Below, piece after piece: positions 7,029-15,944 of a stretch of 48,857 nucleotides of DNA (positions are counted from its first letter, which is position 1; each line of letters opens with the position of its first letter). Below the pieces are notes generated by a model that ran no database searches, was not told the DNA's origin, and was given only the letters and a program-made list of their open reading frames with translations. The stretch is from Bacillota bacterium (GTDB lineage: Bacteria > Sysuimicrobiota > Sysuimicrobiia > Sysuimicrobiales > Segetimicrobiaceae). The position numbers and the translations under genes are program-made. The DNA is taken from positions 1-48,857 of the forward strand of contig JAJPJL010000030.1 in the NCBI GenBank assembly GCA_021324255.1, given 5' to 3'.

Positions 7029-9010
7029 CACTCCCCGGCGCTCCAGGCGCCGCGAAACGCCGGCGCCGCGCGGGGCATGAGGCGGCGCTCCGGGATCATC
7101 GCGATCACCGCGCCGAGCGTGAGCACCGCGCCGCCTGCCCACATCCACGAGACGAGCGGGTTCACGAGCAACCGCAGGGTGGCGCGGCCGCTCGGCGTCC
7201 ACCCCGCGAGCGTCACGTAGAGGTCGTCGCGCGGCGTGCTCCGCAGCGCGACGTCGGTCGTGACGTCGCCCGTGAGATAGAGGTTGCGCCGGGCGGCGGC
7301 GGGCCCGAGATCGCGGGCGCCCTCGAACACGCGCAGCGCCGCGGTGATCGCGAGCGCGCCGCCGCGCGCCGACTGCGACAACCCGTCGAAGCGCACGCGG
7401 TACCGCTGGATCGCCGCGGCCTCGCCGGGCGCCAGCGTGACGACCCGCTGCGAGGCGAACACCGACGAGCCCGTGATCCCGCAGAACAGCAGCAGGATGC
7501 CGAGGTGCACGATGTATCCGCCGTAGCGCCGGCGGTTGTGCGCGACGAGCGCCAGGAGCGCGCGCAGCGGGGACTCGCCGCGGTGCGCGCGCCGCACGCG
7601 CACCCCGCCGGCAAACTCCATGGCGACGGTCGCGGCGACGAACGCGCACAGCGCAAAGGCGAGCAGCGGCCCGGGCGCGCGCATGCCGGCCGCGAGCAGC
7701 GCCAATCCCACCACCACCGCGGCCGCGGCGGGCGCCTGCAGGCTGCGGCGCAGGCCGCCGGGGGAGGCCCGCCGCCACGCGACCGCGGGGCCGATCCCCA
7801 TGAGCAGCAGGATGCCGAACGCGAACGGCACGACGATATGGTCGAAGAACGGCGGCCCGACGTTGATCGCGCGGCCGGCCACCGCCGCCGACACGATGGG
7901 AAACACCGTCCCCAAAAACACCGAGAACGCCACCGCGAGAAACAGCACGTTGTTCAACACAAAGGCGCTCTCCCGCGACACCGCCGCGTCGAGCTCGTGG
8001 CGGCCGCGCAGCTCGTCCCACCGCCATGCGGCGAGGGCAAACGCCGCGACGAGGGCGAGCGCCAGGAAGCCGAGGAAGAACGCGCCGAGCGACGACTCCG
8101 TGAACGAGTGAATGCTGCTCAGCACGCCGCTCCGCGTCAGGAACGTCCCGAAGACGGCCAGCCCGAAGGCGAGAATCACGAGGACGACGTTCCACCGCGC
8201 CAGCATCTGGCGCCGTTCCTGGATCATGACGGAGTGGAGAAACGCGGTGGCCACGAGCCAGGGCATGAGCGCGGCGTTTTCCACCGGGTCCCAGGCCCAG
8301 TACCCGCCCCACCCCAGCACCACGTACGACCACTTGGCGCCGAACATGAGCCCCATGGTGAGGCAGTACCACGCCCACAGCATCCAGCGCCGGGCGAGAA
8401 GCACGCCGCCGCCGTCCACGGATCCCGCGGCGAGGCTCGCCGTCACGATCGCAAAGGGGACCGTCATCCCCACGAACCCGAGGTACAGCGTCGGCGGATG
8501 AATCGCCATCCAGGGGTTCAACAGCAGCGGGTTCATCCCGCGGCCGTCGGCGGGCGGGAACGGCGACGTGGCAAACGGCGAGGTGACGAACGCGAGCATG
8601 AAAAGAAAGAACGCCGAGATCCCGCCGAACACGGTCGTGAGCGCGGGCACGAGCGGCGGCCTCGTCCGCCCGATGCTCCGCAGCGCCGCGAGTGTGTACG
8701 CGGACAGGATGAGCGCCCACAGCAGCAGCGAGCCCTCCATCCCGCCCCAGAACGACGTCAGATCGTAGATGAGCGGCTGGGCGTCGCGAACGTGCGACAC
8801 CACGTATCGAAACGAATAGTCGCGCCCGGCCAGCGCCGCCCACAACACCGCCGCGGCGACGGCCTCCAGCAACGCGACGGCGACGAGCCCGTGGACGGCG
8901 CTGCGCGCCAGCTCGGGCCGGCGGGTGCGGGCGCCGAGGATGGACGCCGCCATCGCGTACAGCGCGAGCACCAACGCGGCGAGGAGCGCAAACCGTCCGA
9001 GATCAGCCAC
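7028..9010 (-). CDS. ccmF: CcmF cytochrome c haem lyase subunit
   Basis: 660 residues, a normal CcmF length, with about 15 hydrophobic segments. The N-terminal signature SFWGGMEGSLLLW is at 87-99 and the tryptophan-rich WWD haem-handling motif WGGYWAWDPVENAA at 234-247. It ligates haem from CcmE to exported CXXCH apocytochromes. The start is GTG with AGGGA upstream. It sits in the order ccmC-ccmD-ccmE-ccmF and serves the dihaem cytochrome encoded in the next operon. Confidence 0.93.
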   Translation of the reverse strand: MADLGRFALLAALVLALYAMAASILGARTRRPELARSAVHGLVAVALLEAVAAAVLWAALAGRDYSFRYVVSHVRDAQPLIYDLTSFWGGMEGSLLLWALILSAYTLAALRSIGRTRPPLVPALTTVFGGISAFFLFMLAFVTSPFATSPFPPADGRGMNPLLLNPWMAIHPPTLYLGFVGMTVPFAIVTASLAAGSVDGGGVLLARRWMLWAWYCLTMGLMFGAKWSYVVLGWGGYWAWDPVENAALMPWLVATAFLHSVMIQERRQMLARWNVVLVILAFGLAVFGTFLTRSGVLSSIHSFTESSLGAFFLGFLALALVAAFALAAWRWDELRGRHELDAAVSRESAFVLNNVLFLAVAFSVFLGTVFPIVSAAVAGRAINVGPPFFDHIVVPFAFGILLLMGIGPAVAWRRASPGGLRRSLQAPAAAAVVVGLALLAAGMRAPGPLLAFALCAFVAATVAMEFAGGVRVRRAHRGESPLRALLALVAHNRRRYGGYIVHLGILLLFCGITGSSVFASQRVVTLAPGEAAAIQRYRVRFDGLSQSARGGALAITAALRVFEGARDLGPAAARRNLYLTGDVTTDVALRSTPRDDLYVTLAGWTPSGRATLRLLVNPLVSWMWAGGAVLTLGAVIAMIPERRLMPRAAPAFRGAWSAGE

Positions 9011-9055
9011 CGAAGCGTTCCCTGGGTTGCCGGCCGGCGCGGAGCATCCCGCGCC

Positions 9056-9523
9056 CTACTGCGCCGTTGTGGGATCCGCGGGATTGTACCGGGTCGGGCA
9101 CTTGGCGAGCAGCGTCGTCGCGTCGAACGTGCCGTGCCGGTCGAGCGCCCCTTCGACGACGACCTGGCGGCCCTCCGCGAAGATATCGGGCACCACGCCG
9201 CTGTAGACGACCGGCAGCGTACGGCGTCCGTCGGTGACCGCGAACCGCAGATGCCGGTGCGACGCGTCCCACCGCACCGTGCCGGCGGCCACCGTACCGC
9301 CGAGCCGCACCCGCTCCGGCCCGATCCCCGGGGCGCGTTGCTCGAGCTCGCTCACGGTGACCCAGTACGTCGCGCCCTGCTGGATCCCGCCGTAGACGAG
9401 ATACGCCAGCGACAGCACGACGACGGCCGTCCCCGCGGCGAACACGAGCGCGCGGCGCGGGCGGCCGGCGCGCGCCGCCCGCGGGAGCGCGCGAGGCACC
9501 GCGATCCCGGCGGCGTCCCTCAT
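9056..9523 (-). CDS. ccmE: CcmE haem chaperone, cysteine (CXXXY) type
   Basis: 155 residues. A basic N-terminus and one membrane anchor (about 25-45) precede the OB-fold domain (VRLGGTVAAGTVRWD, LPVVYSGVVPDIFAEGRQVVVEG). In most CcmE proteins haem is bound by the histidine of HXXXY. Here the site is AKCPTRY, with Cys142 and Tyr146. Cysteine-type CcmE is known from the 'System I*' variant in some deltaproteobacteria and archaea, which lack CcmH; no ccmH is seen in this window. The start codon ATG has no obvious Shine-Dalgarno. Confidence 0.9.
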   Translation of the reverse strand: MRDAAGIAVPRALPRAARAGRPRRALVFAAGTAVVVLSLAYLVYGGIQQGATYWVTVSELEQRAPGIGPERVRLGGTVAAGTVRWDASHRHLRFAVTDGRRTLPVVYSGVVPDIFAEGRQVVVEGALDRHGTFDATTLLAKCPTRYNPADPTTAQ

Positions 9524-9575
9524 GGCCCGGCGACCGGCGGGACGCCCGCGAGCCTCGTACCCGGCCGGGGGCGGG

Positions 9576-9767
9576 TCACCGCGGCGTCCCCACCGGCGGG
9601 GGCGTCACCGGTGCCCCCGTGGGATGACGCGCCTCCGCGCCGGCGCCAACGCGCGCCGCGAGCTCATCCACTTCCCGCTCCAGGCGCCGGCTGCGCCGTG
9701 AAAGGCCGTACACGTAGACGAAGAGCGCGATCCACACGACGGCGAAGGCCCAAAACAGATACGTCAT
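9576..9767 (-). CDS. ccmD: CcmD-like small membrane protein
   Basis: 63 residues: a single N-terminal span (LFWAFAVVWIALFVYVYGLS), then a basic coiled-coil-like stretch (RRSRRLEREVDELAARV) and a Pro-rich tail. This matches the usual CcmD plan, a small protein that links CcmC and CcmE. It starts three bases after ccmC ends and precedes ccmE. The symbol rests on size, topology and place in the operon, since CcmD sequence is poorly conserved. Confidence 0.72.
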   Translation of the reverse strand: MTYLFWAFAVVWIALFVYVYGLSRRSRRLEREVDELAARVGAGAEARHPTGAPVTPPPVGTPR

Positions 9768-9770
9768 GTC

Positions 9771-10463
9771 CTACGCCCGCTCGTCGATCAGGGCCTGGAG
9801 CCGGAGCTCCAGGACGCCCAGCCGGATCCGGGCGCGCACGAGCACGATGTAGAGCAGGCTCCATGCCACCAGCCCGGCCAAGAGCGCCCATGCCATGGAC
9901 GGCGCGAGGCCGATCGAGCGCGTCGTAAAGATGACCGGGCTCAGGGCGCGCAGGTACCGCGCGGAGAGCCACACGAGCGGCACATCCACAAACCCGACGA
10001 TGGCAAACACCGCCGCGAAGCGGGCCTGCCGCGGGTCGTCGCCCGCGGCCGCGCGGAGCACCAGGTACCCGGCGTAGATCAGCCACAAGATGAGGTAGGT
10101 CACGAGCTGCGGATCCCAGGTCCACCAAGTGCCCCACACCGGACGCGCCCACAGGGATCCCGTGATGATGACCAGTGTGGCAAACAGCAGGCCGATCTCC
10201 GCCGCGGACGCCCCGACTACGTCCCACTCCTGCCGCCCGGTCTGCAGGTACCGGATCCCGGCCCATGCCGCGTGGCCGAACGCGACAAAGCCGACCCACG
10301 CCAGCGGCAAGTGCACGTAGAAGATCCGTTGGATGTCCCCCATCACGACCTCGCGCCGGGCGTACACAAACGCCCCGTACAGCGCCGCCAGCATCACGGC
10401 CCCGCAGGCCCAGCCGAGCGCGGCGTCGGAGAATCGGGAGTCGCGCGCGTGTATCACCGCCAC
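9771..10463 (-). CDS. ccmC: CcmC haem delivery protein
   Basis: 230 residues with six hydrophobic segments. The haem-handling WWD motif WGTWWTWDP is at 110-118 and the first conserved histidine at His51 (FYVHLPLAW). The second periplasmic histidine of the family, usually in a TLHP-like context, appears to be replaced: the matching stretch reads RALSPVIF. CcmC loads haem on to CcmE. The GTG start lies only about 5 bases below the predicted transcription start, so the message may be leaderless. First gene of the ccmC-D-E-F operon. Confidence 0.9.
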   Translation of the reverse strand: MAVIHARDSRFSDAALGWACGAVMLAALYGAFVYARREVVMGDIQRIFYVHLPLAWVGFVAFGHAAWAGIRYLQTGRQEWDVVGASAAEIGLLFATLVIITGSLWARPVWGTWWTWDPQLVTYLILWLIYAGYLVLRAAAGDDPRQARFAAVFAIVGFVDVPLVWLSARYLRALSPVIFTTRSIGLAPSMAWALLAGLVAWSLLYIVLVRARIRLGVLELRLQALIDERA

Positions 10464-10474
10464 ACCACGCAGAC

Positions 10475-10503
10475 AGCATAACAGACGCCCGGAGGCCTTT
10501 CAA
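10475..10503 (-). promoter_or_regulatory. Sigma-70-type promoter of the ccm operon
   Basis: On the minus strand a -35 box TTGAAA (10503-10498) and a -10 box TATGCT (10480-10475) are separated by exactly 17 bases. Initiation about seven bases on would fall near 10468, just above the GTG of ccmC at 10463. Confidence 0.65.
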
Positions 10504-10508
10504 ACAAC

Positions 10509-10522
10509 GGCGGCGCGCCGCC
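10509..10522 (-). terminator. Hairpin at the end of the ABC importer operon
   Basis: A perfect 14-base palindrome, GGCGGCGCGCCGCC, overlaps the stop codon of the last permease gene. On the minus strand it is followed by GTTGTTTG. The short loop and imperfect T tract make it a modest terminator candidate between the importer operon and the ccm promoter. Confidence 0.4.
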
Positions 10523-11364
10523 TACTGCCGGACGCGGATCACCATATTCACCGGGTTGATGAACCGGAGGGCGGCGAGCAGCACCACGAGCCCCGTGACC
10601 ATGTACACGACGGCCATGGCGTCGATAGCCTGCGCCGGCCGGTTCCCCGCCGCGAACGCCGTGTAGTACAGCGCGACGACGAGCGTCTGGCTCCGGGCGC
10701 CCGAGACGAGAAACGTGAGCTCGAACAGCGCGATCGCGCGCACGAGGATCAGCAGCCCGGCCGCGAGCACGCCGGGCAGCGCGATCGGCAGCAGCACGCG
10801 GCGGAACACCTGGACGGGTCCCGCCCCCAACGTCCGCGCGGCGCGCTCGAGGTTGGGATCGATCTGCTCGAAGAACGGCGTCATGATGAGGACCGCGAAC
10901 GGCAACGCCGGCACGATGTTGACGACGATCACGCCGGCGAGCGAGCCGCCGAGGTGCGCGGCGTAGAGCATCGCCGCGAGCGGGATCCCGTAGGTGATGG
11001 GCGGCACCAGCATCGGCAGCACGAGGAGCAGCAACAACGGCGCCCGCCCCGGAAACGCGTGACGGGCCAGGACGTAGGCGGCCGGCACCCCGAGGATCAA
11101 GCTCAAGACCGTGACGCTCACGCCGACGACGACGGTCACCCACAGCACGTAGCCGAGGTTGAACTCGGCGAGGGCGAACCGATACCACCGCATCGTGTAC
11201 CCGTCGGGTAGCCAGCCCCCGAACCAGCTGGAGGCGATCGAGTTCAGGAACGCCGAGAGAAAGATCCCCGCGACCAGCAGCGCAAACGCCGCGACGGCGG
11301 CGTAGACCCACCACGACGAGCCGCCGTCCGTCCGCGCGCGCGGCGCGCGGGCGACGGCGCTCAC
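10522..11364 (-). CDS. ABC importer permease, PotC-type
   Basis: 280 residues with about six membrane spans. The binding-protein-dependent permease signature (EAA-like loop) is ERAARTLGAGPVQVFRRVLLP followed by a hydrophobic helix. It pairs with the permease upstream to form the channel. The GTG start overlaps the upstream stop (GTGA) and has GGAGG six bases before it. The family moves polyamines, ferric iron or similar small solutes. The substrate cannot be told from this subunit. Confidence 0.85.
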   Translation of the reverse strand: MSAVARAPRARTDGGSSWWVYAAVAAFALLVAGIFLSAFLNSIASSWFGGWLPDGYTMRWYRFALAEFNLGYVLWVTVVVGVSVTVLSLILGVPAAYVLARHAFPGRAPLLLLLVLPMLVPPITYGIPLAAMLYAAHLGGSLAGVIVVNIVPALPFAVLIMTPFFEQIDPNLERAARTLGAGPVQVFRRVLLPIALPGVLAAGLLILVRAIALFELTFLVSGARSQTLVVALYYTAFAAGNRPAQAIDAMAVVYMVTGLVVLLAALRFINPVNMVIRVRQ

Positions 11365-12278
11365 CCGCGGCCTCCGATCGTCGGCCCGCGGTACGCGCGG
11401 TTCCGCGCCGCGAGCACGAGCGCCACGAAGACGAGCTCGATCGCCGCCATCACCATCGCGATCGCCGAGGCGCGCGGGTAATCGAACTGTTCGTAGGCCG
11501 CCTGCCAGGCCGCGAGGGCGATCACGCGCGTCGAGCCGGCGGGCTCCCCCACGAGCACCGCGGATGGAAACACCGAAAACGTGGCGACAAACGACAGCGC
11601 CGCGGCCGCCGCGATCCCGGGCGCCAAGAGCGGGAGCGTGACGCGCCGCAGCCGCGCCCACCACCCGGCGCCGAGCGTGCGGGCGGCCTGCTCCAGCCGC
11701 GGGTCGACACCGGAGGCGTAGCCGAGGAGCACCAGAAAGACCGCCGGGAAGTCGGCGATGGCGAGCGAGATGAACACGCCCGTGTAGTTGTGGACGAACT
11801 GCACCGGCATCCGCACGAGGTGGAGCGCCAGCAGCGCCTTGTTGGCCCACCCGGCGGGCCCGAAGAACTCGATCATGCCTTCCGCCAGCAACACCGTGCC
11901 GAGCGTCATCGGAATGACGAGCAGCGCCGTGATCAGCCGCTGTCCCGGCAGCGGCCGGCGCAGCCGGTACGCGAGCGGCAGCGCCAGGGCGAGGTCGAGC
12001 GCGGAGACGGGCACCGCCAGCCGGAGCGTGTTCCAGATCGACGCGCGCTCCCACGGCGTGCCGAAGAACGCGGCGTAGTTCGCCAGCATGCCGCCCCGCG
12101 CCAGCGCGCCGATCGGGTGCAGCGAGAGCGCGAGCCCGTAGGCGAACGGGTACACGAAGAGCACGAGGACCACGAGCAGCGCCGGCGCGATCGGGACGAG
12201 CGGGCCCCAGCGCAGGCCGCCGCGCCGTGCCCTCGGGGCGGTCCCCGGTCCCACGCGTGCCCCGGCGGCGCGCTGCAC
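11361..12278 (-). CDS. ABC importer permease, PotB-type
   Basis: 305 residues: a basic cytoplasmic N-terminus, then about six spans. The EAA-like loop reads EQAARTLGAGWWARLRRVTLP. It forms the transmembrane dimer with the downstream permease. The start is GTG, six bases past the ATPase stop codon. Gene order, binding protein-ATPase-permease-permease, is typical of PotABCD/Fbp-type importers. Confidence 0.85.
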   Translation of the reverse strand: MQRAAGARVGPGTAPRARRGGLRWGPLVPIAPALLVVLVLFVYPFAYGLALSLHPIGALARGGMLANYAAFFGTPWERASIWNTLRLAVPVSALDLALALPLAYRLRRPLPGQRLITALLVIPMTLGTVLLAEGMIEFFGPAGWANKALLALHLVRMPVQFVHNYTGVFISLAIADFPAVFLVLLGYASGVDPRLEQAARTLGAGWWARLRRVTLPLLAPGIAAAAALSFVATFSVFPSAVLVGEPAGSTRVIALAAWQAAYEQFDYPRASAIAMVMAAIELVFVALVLAARNRAYRGPTIGGRG

Positions 12279-12284
12279 GACCGG

Positions 12285-13400
12285 CTACTCCGGCGGAAAC
12301 ACGAGCAGCCGGCTCGGGTCGACTCTGAGCAGCACGCGCGCACCCTGCGCCCATCGATCCGGGGTCCGCACGACAAACACGACCCCGGCGTCGGCGGTCA
12401 CGCTGCACTCGAACGCATCGCCCACAAACTCGGCGAACTCGACCGTCGCGGGAATCCCGTGGTCGACGCCGCCGGGCCCGCCGACCTCCACGTCCTCCGG
12501 GCGCACCGCCGCGACCGCGTCCGCTCCCTGGCGGACCCCGCTGCGGGGTGTCCCCTCGAGCCTGAGCCCGCCCGGGATGGTCACGGTCGCGCGGCCGTCG
12601 TGGACCGCGTCGGCGTGGACGCGGAACACATTGCGGTAGCCGAAGAAGTTCGCGACAAACGCGGTGTCGGGGTGCAGGTACACCTCCTCGGGCGTCCCGA
12701 CCTGCCGCAGCACGCCGTCCTTCATGAGCCCGATGCGATCGGAGAGCGACAGCGCCTCCTCCTGATCGTGTGTCACGTAGAGCGTCGTGAGCCCGAGGCG
12801 CTGGTGCAGCCGCCGGATCTCCAGCCGCATTTCCAGCCGCAGCTTCGCGTCCAGGTTGCTGAGCGGCTCGTCCATCAAGAGGAGGCGGGGCTCGATGACG
12901 AGCGCTCGAGCCAGAGCCACCCGCTGCTGCTGGCCGCCGCTGAGTTGCGCAGGATACCGGTCCCCAAGGTCTTCCAGGTGCACGAGCGCGAGGGCCTGCC
13001 GCACGCGCTCCGCGACGGCCTCGGGCCGCACGCCCATCATCTCCAGCCCGAACGCCACGTTCCGCGCCACGGTCATGTGCGGGAACAGGGCGTAACTCTG
13101 AAAGACCACGCCGAACCCGCGCCGCTCCGGGGGCACGCGCGCGAGGTCCTCGCCGTCGAGGAGGATCCGCCCCGCGTCCGGCTCGACGAGGCCCGCGAGG
13201 CAGTTGAGCGCCGTGCTCTTGCCGCATCCCGAGGGTCCGAGCAGGCTGATAAACTCGCCGCTCTGCACGTCCAGGTCGAAGTTGGACAGCGCGACAACGT
13301 GCGCAAAGCGCTTGGAGAGCCCCCGGACCTCGAGGCGGCCGATCCGCCGCGCCGGTGCGGGCGCGGACGGCGCGGGCTCGGCGGCGGGCCGGGCGCTCAC
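12285..13400 (-). CDS. ABC importer ATPase, PotA/FbpC-type
   Basis: 371 residues. An Ala/Pro-rich lead of about 20 residues precedes the ATPase domain: Walker A GPSGCGKST, signature LSGGQQQR, Walker B LLLMDEPLSNLD and H-loop THDQEE. The C-terminal third is a TOBE-type domain (AAVRPEDVEV). It powers the two permeases. GTG start overlapping the binding-protein stop (GTGA), so translation is coupled. PotA/FbpC/CysA groups share this layout, so the substrate stays open. Confidence 0.92.
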   Translation of the reverse strand: MSARPAAEPAPSAPAPARRIGRLEVRGLSKRFAHVVALSNFDLDVQSGEFISLLGPSGCGKSTALNCLAGLVEPDAGRILLDGEDLARVPPERRGFGVVFQSYALFPHMTVARNVAFGLEMMGVRPEAVAERVRQALALVHLEDLGDRYPAQLSGGQQQRVALARALVIEPRLLLMDEPLSNLDAKLRLEMRLEIRRLHQRLGLTTLYVTHDQEEALSLSDRIGLMKDGVLRQVGTPEEVYLHPDTAFVANFFGYRNVFRVHADAVHDGRATVTIPGGLRLEGTPRSGVRQGADAVAAVRPEDVEVGGPGGVDHGIPATVEFAEFVGDAFECSVTADAGVVFVVRTPDRWAQGARVLLRVDPSRLLVFPPE

Positions 13401-14611
13401 TTGAGCTTGTTGGCGCCGACCTTTTGGTCCCAAATCTGGAACGCCTGCACCAGCTTGATCGGATCGAGCGGGATCTCGACCGGCCGGCTCTTGATCAGGT
13501 CGTCGAACGACTGGCGCCGGACGGGACCCACCGCGTCCTGGCTGTCCTTCGGCGCCATGGCAAGCGTGACGCCCTTGACGGCAGGACCCGGATAGAAGTA
13601 CCCGGTGTCGTATGTCTTGGCCTGCTCGTCCGGCCGCAGGACCCAGGCGATGAGGTCGAGCACCAGCCCGAGCATCTCCGGCGTGTTGCCCTTTGGCACG
13701 CAGATGTACTGCGTGTCCGCGATGAGGTGCTCGTTCGCGAACGCAAACGCGCCGAAGTTCTTCGGCACGACACCGAGCGCGCGCACGTTGAGGTCCCACC
13801 CCATGGTCGAGGCCGCGATCGTCCGCGCGCCCTGCCCGAGCTCCTGAAACGTGCCCGCGGTCCCGGTCGGGTAGTACTGGATGTACTGCCCGAGCTGCTG
13901 ATAGTACGGCCAGACCTTCGTCCACGATTGCGGCTCGCGCGGCTGCGCTTCGCCGAGCAGGTACGGCAGCCCCATCAGCAGGCTGCGGCCCGGGCCGGAA
14001 TTGGCGGGCCGGGCGTAGATCAGCTGCCCCGGATTCGCCTTCGCCCACGCCAGCAGGTCCTCGGGCGTCTTGGGCGGCGTGGGCAGCTTGGCCGGGTTGT
14101 ACGTCATCGTGGGCCCGTAGTTTCCGAACACGTCGAGGATGCCGTACCCTTGGGCCAGGCCCTGGGCCTTTGGCTGCAGATAGTTGCCGATCAAATTCGG
14201 GAACTTCGCCTGGTAGTCCGGCAGCAGCCGCTGCCAGATGTCCTGAACGATCCCCGCGGACAGCGCGTCCGAGCCGGTGAGCACCATATTGATCTGCAGC
14301 TGGTTTGCCGCCTGCTGCGCCTTGATCTTCGCCGGCAACTCCGGCGCCGTCGCCTGCTGGTAGCTGACGCCGCTCACGTACTGCCCGTGCGACTTGGCGT
14401 AGTCTTCGATGATGGCCTTGGTGAGCTGGAGCTGCCCCGCCACGTCGATGATCGTGAGCGTAAGCGGACGGGAGGGCATCGGCGGCAGCCCGGGCGAGGA
14501 CGCCGCGTCCGCCGCGCCACGCCCGGTCCACACGCCCGCGCCCGCCGCCGCGGCAGCCGCTCCCGCACCCTTGAGAAACGTCCTGCGATCAAACACGCGA
14601 CGCTCGTCCAT
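13397..14611 (-). CDS. Extracellular solute-binding protein (Tat signal)
   Basis: 404 residues with a twin-arginine signal (FDRRTFLKGAGAAAAAAGAG), suggesting export in folded form. The body matches the PotD/Fbp-like family 1 binding proteins (TIIDVAGQLQLTKAIIEDYAKSH; later YGPTMTYNPAKLPTPPKTPE). The ligand is unknown. It is the first gene of the importer operon, 85 bases below the LacI-type regulator gene, which is probably its controller. The odd point is a LacI regulator, usually sugar-linked, next to a polyamine/iron-type importer. Confidence 0.85.
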   Translation of the reverse strand: MDERRVFDRRTFLKGAGAAAAAAGAGVWTGRGAADAASSPGLPPMPSRPLTLTIIDVAGQLQLTKAIIEDYAKSHGQYVSGVSYQQATAPELPAKIKAQQAANQLQINMVLTGSDALSAGIVQDIWQRLLPDYQAKFPNLIGNYLQPKAQGLAQGYGILDVFGNYGPTMTYNPAKLPTPPKTPEDLLAWAKANPGQLIYARPANSGPGRSLLMGLPYLLGEAQPREPQSWTKVWPYYQQLGQYIQYYPTGTAGTFQELGQGARTIAASTMGWDLNVRALGVVPKNFGAFAFANEHLIADTQYICVPKGNTPEMLGLVLDLIAWVLRPDEQAKTYDTGYFYPGPAVKGVTLAMAPKDSQDAVGPVRRQSFDDLIKSRPVEIPLDPIKLVQAFQIWDQKVGANKLK

Positions 14612-14696
14612 CCCGCCCCCACCTCCGGACCATCATGGTCGCCCCGCTGTTGCCGGCCCCGCGCCCGCGCGTCCGCGGAGCCCGCGCCTCGACGCC

Positions 14697-15803
14697 CTAC
14701 CCCGGCTCGCACCCCGCCCGGGCGGCGGACGGCCGTGCGGCGGCGCCGCCCGCTGCCGGTCGGGTGGTCCCCGCCGCTCCCGCGGCCGGGTGTGGCTCCG
14801 GCGTGCTTGCCCTCGCCACCAGCGTGGGCCGGATCACCAGCTCCGCCGCCTCCGGCCCGGGCGCGGCGATGCGGTCCAGGAGCATCCGCACCGCGGACGC
14901 GCCGATATCGTATTTCGAGACGCGAATCGTGCTGAGCGGCGGTGTCACCAGGCTCGCGAGCAGGATGTCGTCGCACCCGACGACGGCAACGTCCTCCGGC
15001 ACGCGGGCGCCGAGCTCGCGGCAGGCCTGGAGCGCGCCGATGGCCACCAGGTCGTTGTAGCAGACCAGGCCGTCGACGGCCCGGCGGCTCAGGAGCACGC
15101 GGCGGGCCGCACGAGCCCCACCGTCGAGATACGGTGGGCACGCGAGGATGAGTTCCGGATCGACCGCCAGCCCCGCCGCCTGCAGCGCCTCCCGAAACCC
15201 GCGCACGCGCTCGCGGCCGCCCCACGAGGCGGGCGGTCCCGAGAGCATGGCCAACCGCCGGCGGCCCCCGCCGAGCAAATGCCGCACGGCCTGCCGGGTG
15301 CCGTCGGCGTCGTCCACGCGCACCACGCCCGCCGCAGCCCCGGCCACGATACGGTTCACGAGCACGACCGTGCGCTGCCGCCGCAGCAGCGGGACGAGTT
15401 GATCGTCGGGCAGCCGCGCGCTGCACACGACGACACCGTCGACGCGTTTTTCCTCGAGCAGCCGGAGCACCGCCACCTCGCGCTCCGCCTGCTCCGTCGT
15501 GTTGCACAGGAACACGCTGTAGCCCGCGGCGAGCGCGGTATCCTCGGCGCCCCGCGCGATCTCCGGGAAGAACGGGTTCGTGATATCGGGAACGACGAGG
15601 CCGAGGCTCAGCGTCCGGCGGGTGACAAGGCTCCGGGCAACGGAGTTCGGGCGGTAGCCCAGCCGCTGGATCACGTCCGACACGAGCCGGCGGGTCTCCG
15701 GGCTGATCTCGCCCTTGTTGTTGAGCACGCGGGACACAGTCTGGGTCGACACGCCGGCCTCACGGGCGACGTCGGCTATCGTGACATTAGACCTGGCAAT
15801 CAT
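14697..15803 (-). CDS. LacI-family transcriptional regulator
   Basis: 368 residues. The N-terminal helix-turn-helix and hinge are clear: VTIADVAREAGVSTQTVSRV, then LGYRPNSVARSLVTRR. A periplasmic-binding-protein-like sensor follows (LGLVVPDITNPFFPEIARG, VDGLVCYNDLVAIGAL). The last 35 residues are an Ala/Pro-rich extension not usual for the family. No Shine-Dalgarno precedes the ATG; a palindrome sits 7 bases upstream and suggests autoregulation. It probably controls the importer operon downstream. Confidence 0.92.
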   Translation of the reverse strand: MIARSNVTIADVAREAGVSTQTVSRVLNNKGEISPETRRLVSDVIQRLGYRPNSVARSLVTRRTLSLGLVVPDITNPFFPEIARGAEDTALAAGYSVFLCNTTEQAEREVAVLRLLEEKRVDGVVVCSARLPDDQLVPLLRRQRTVVLVNRIVAGAAAGVVRVDDADGTRQAVRHLLGGGRRRLAMLSGPPASWGGRERVRGFREALQAAGLAVDPELILACPPYLDGGARAARRVLLSRRAVDGLVCYNDLVAIGALQACRELGARVPEDVAVVGCDDILLASLVTPPLSTIRVSKYDIGASAVRMLLDRIAAPGPEAAELVIRPTLVARASTPEPHPAAGAAGTTRPAAGGAAARPSAARAGCEPG

Positions 15804-15809
15804 AGGTTT

Positions 15810-15828
15810 TTATCGATGTTAGCGATAA
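15810..15828. promoter_or_regulatory. Putative LacI-type operator
   Basis: TTATCG and CGATAA arms, perfectly inverted, flank a 7-base centre (ATGTTAG). It is A/T-rich against its surroundings and lies just upstream of the lacI-type start codon, where bound repressor would block transcription. Central CG-containing palindromes are typical of LacI-family sites. Confidence 0.5.
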
Positions 15829-15853
15829 CGTGATCCTTCACGCAACTTCGATG

Positions 15854-15880
15854 GCACGGGGAGGGTTTCCTCCGTGGTGC
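15854..15880 (-). terminator. Hairpin after the pilin cluster
   Basis: GCAC/GTGC outer and GGAGG/CCTCC inner stems pair around a GTTT-type loop with a small internal loop. It lies between the end of the PilX-like gene and the lacI-type gene. There is no T tract, so it is only a weak terminator candidate. The rest of this 141-base gap holds the operator. Confidence 0.3.
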
Positions 15881-15944
15881 TGCGCCGGGCTGGACCGCCC
15901 GTGGACTACTCTTGCGGGGGGCATCCCCGGCTGCGGCTTGGCGG

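Noticed and set aside
6896-9928. A 1010-codon open frame on the plus strand opposite ccmF and ccmE
   Set aside because: It mirrors real genes in a GC-rich genome, is Arg/His/Pro/Gln-rich throughout and shows no domain. The minus-strand frames carry clear CcmF and CcmE motifs.
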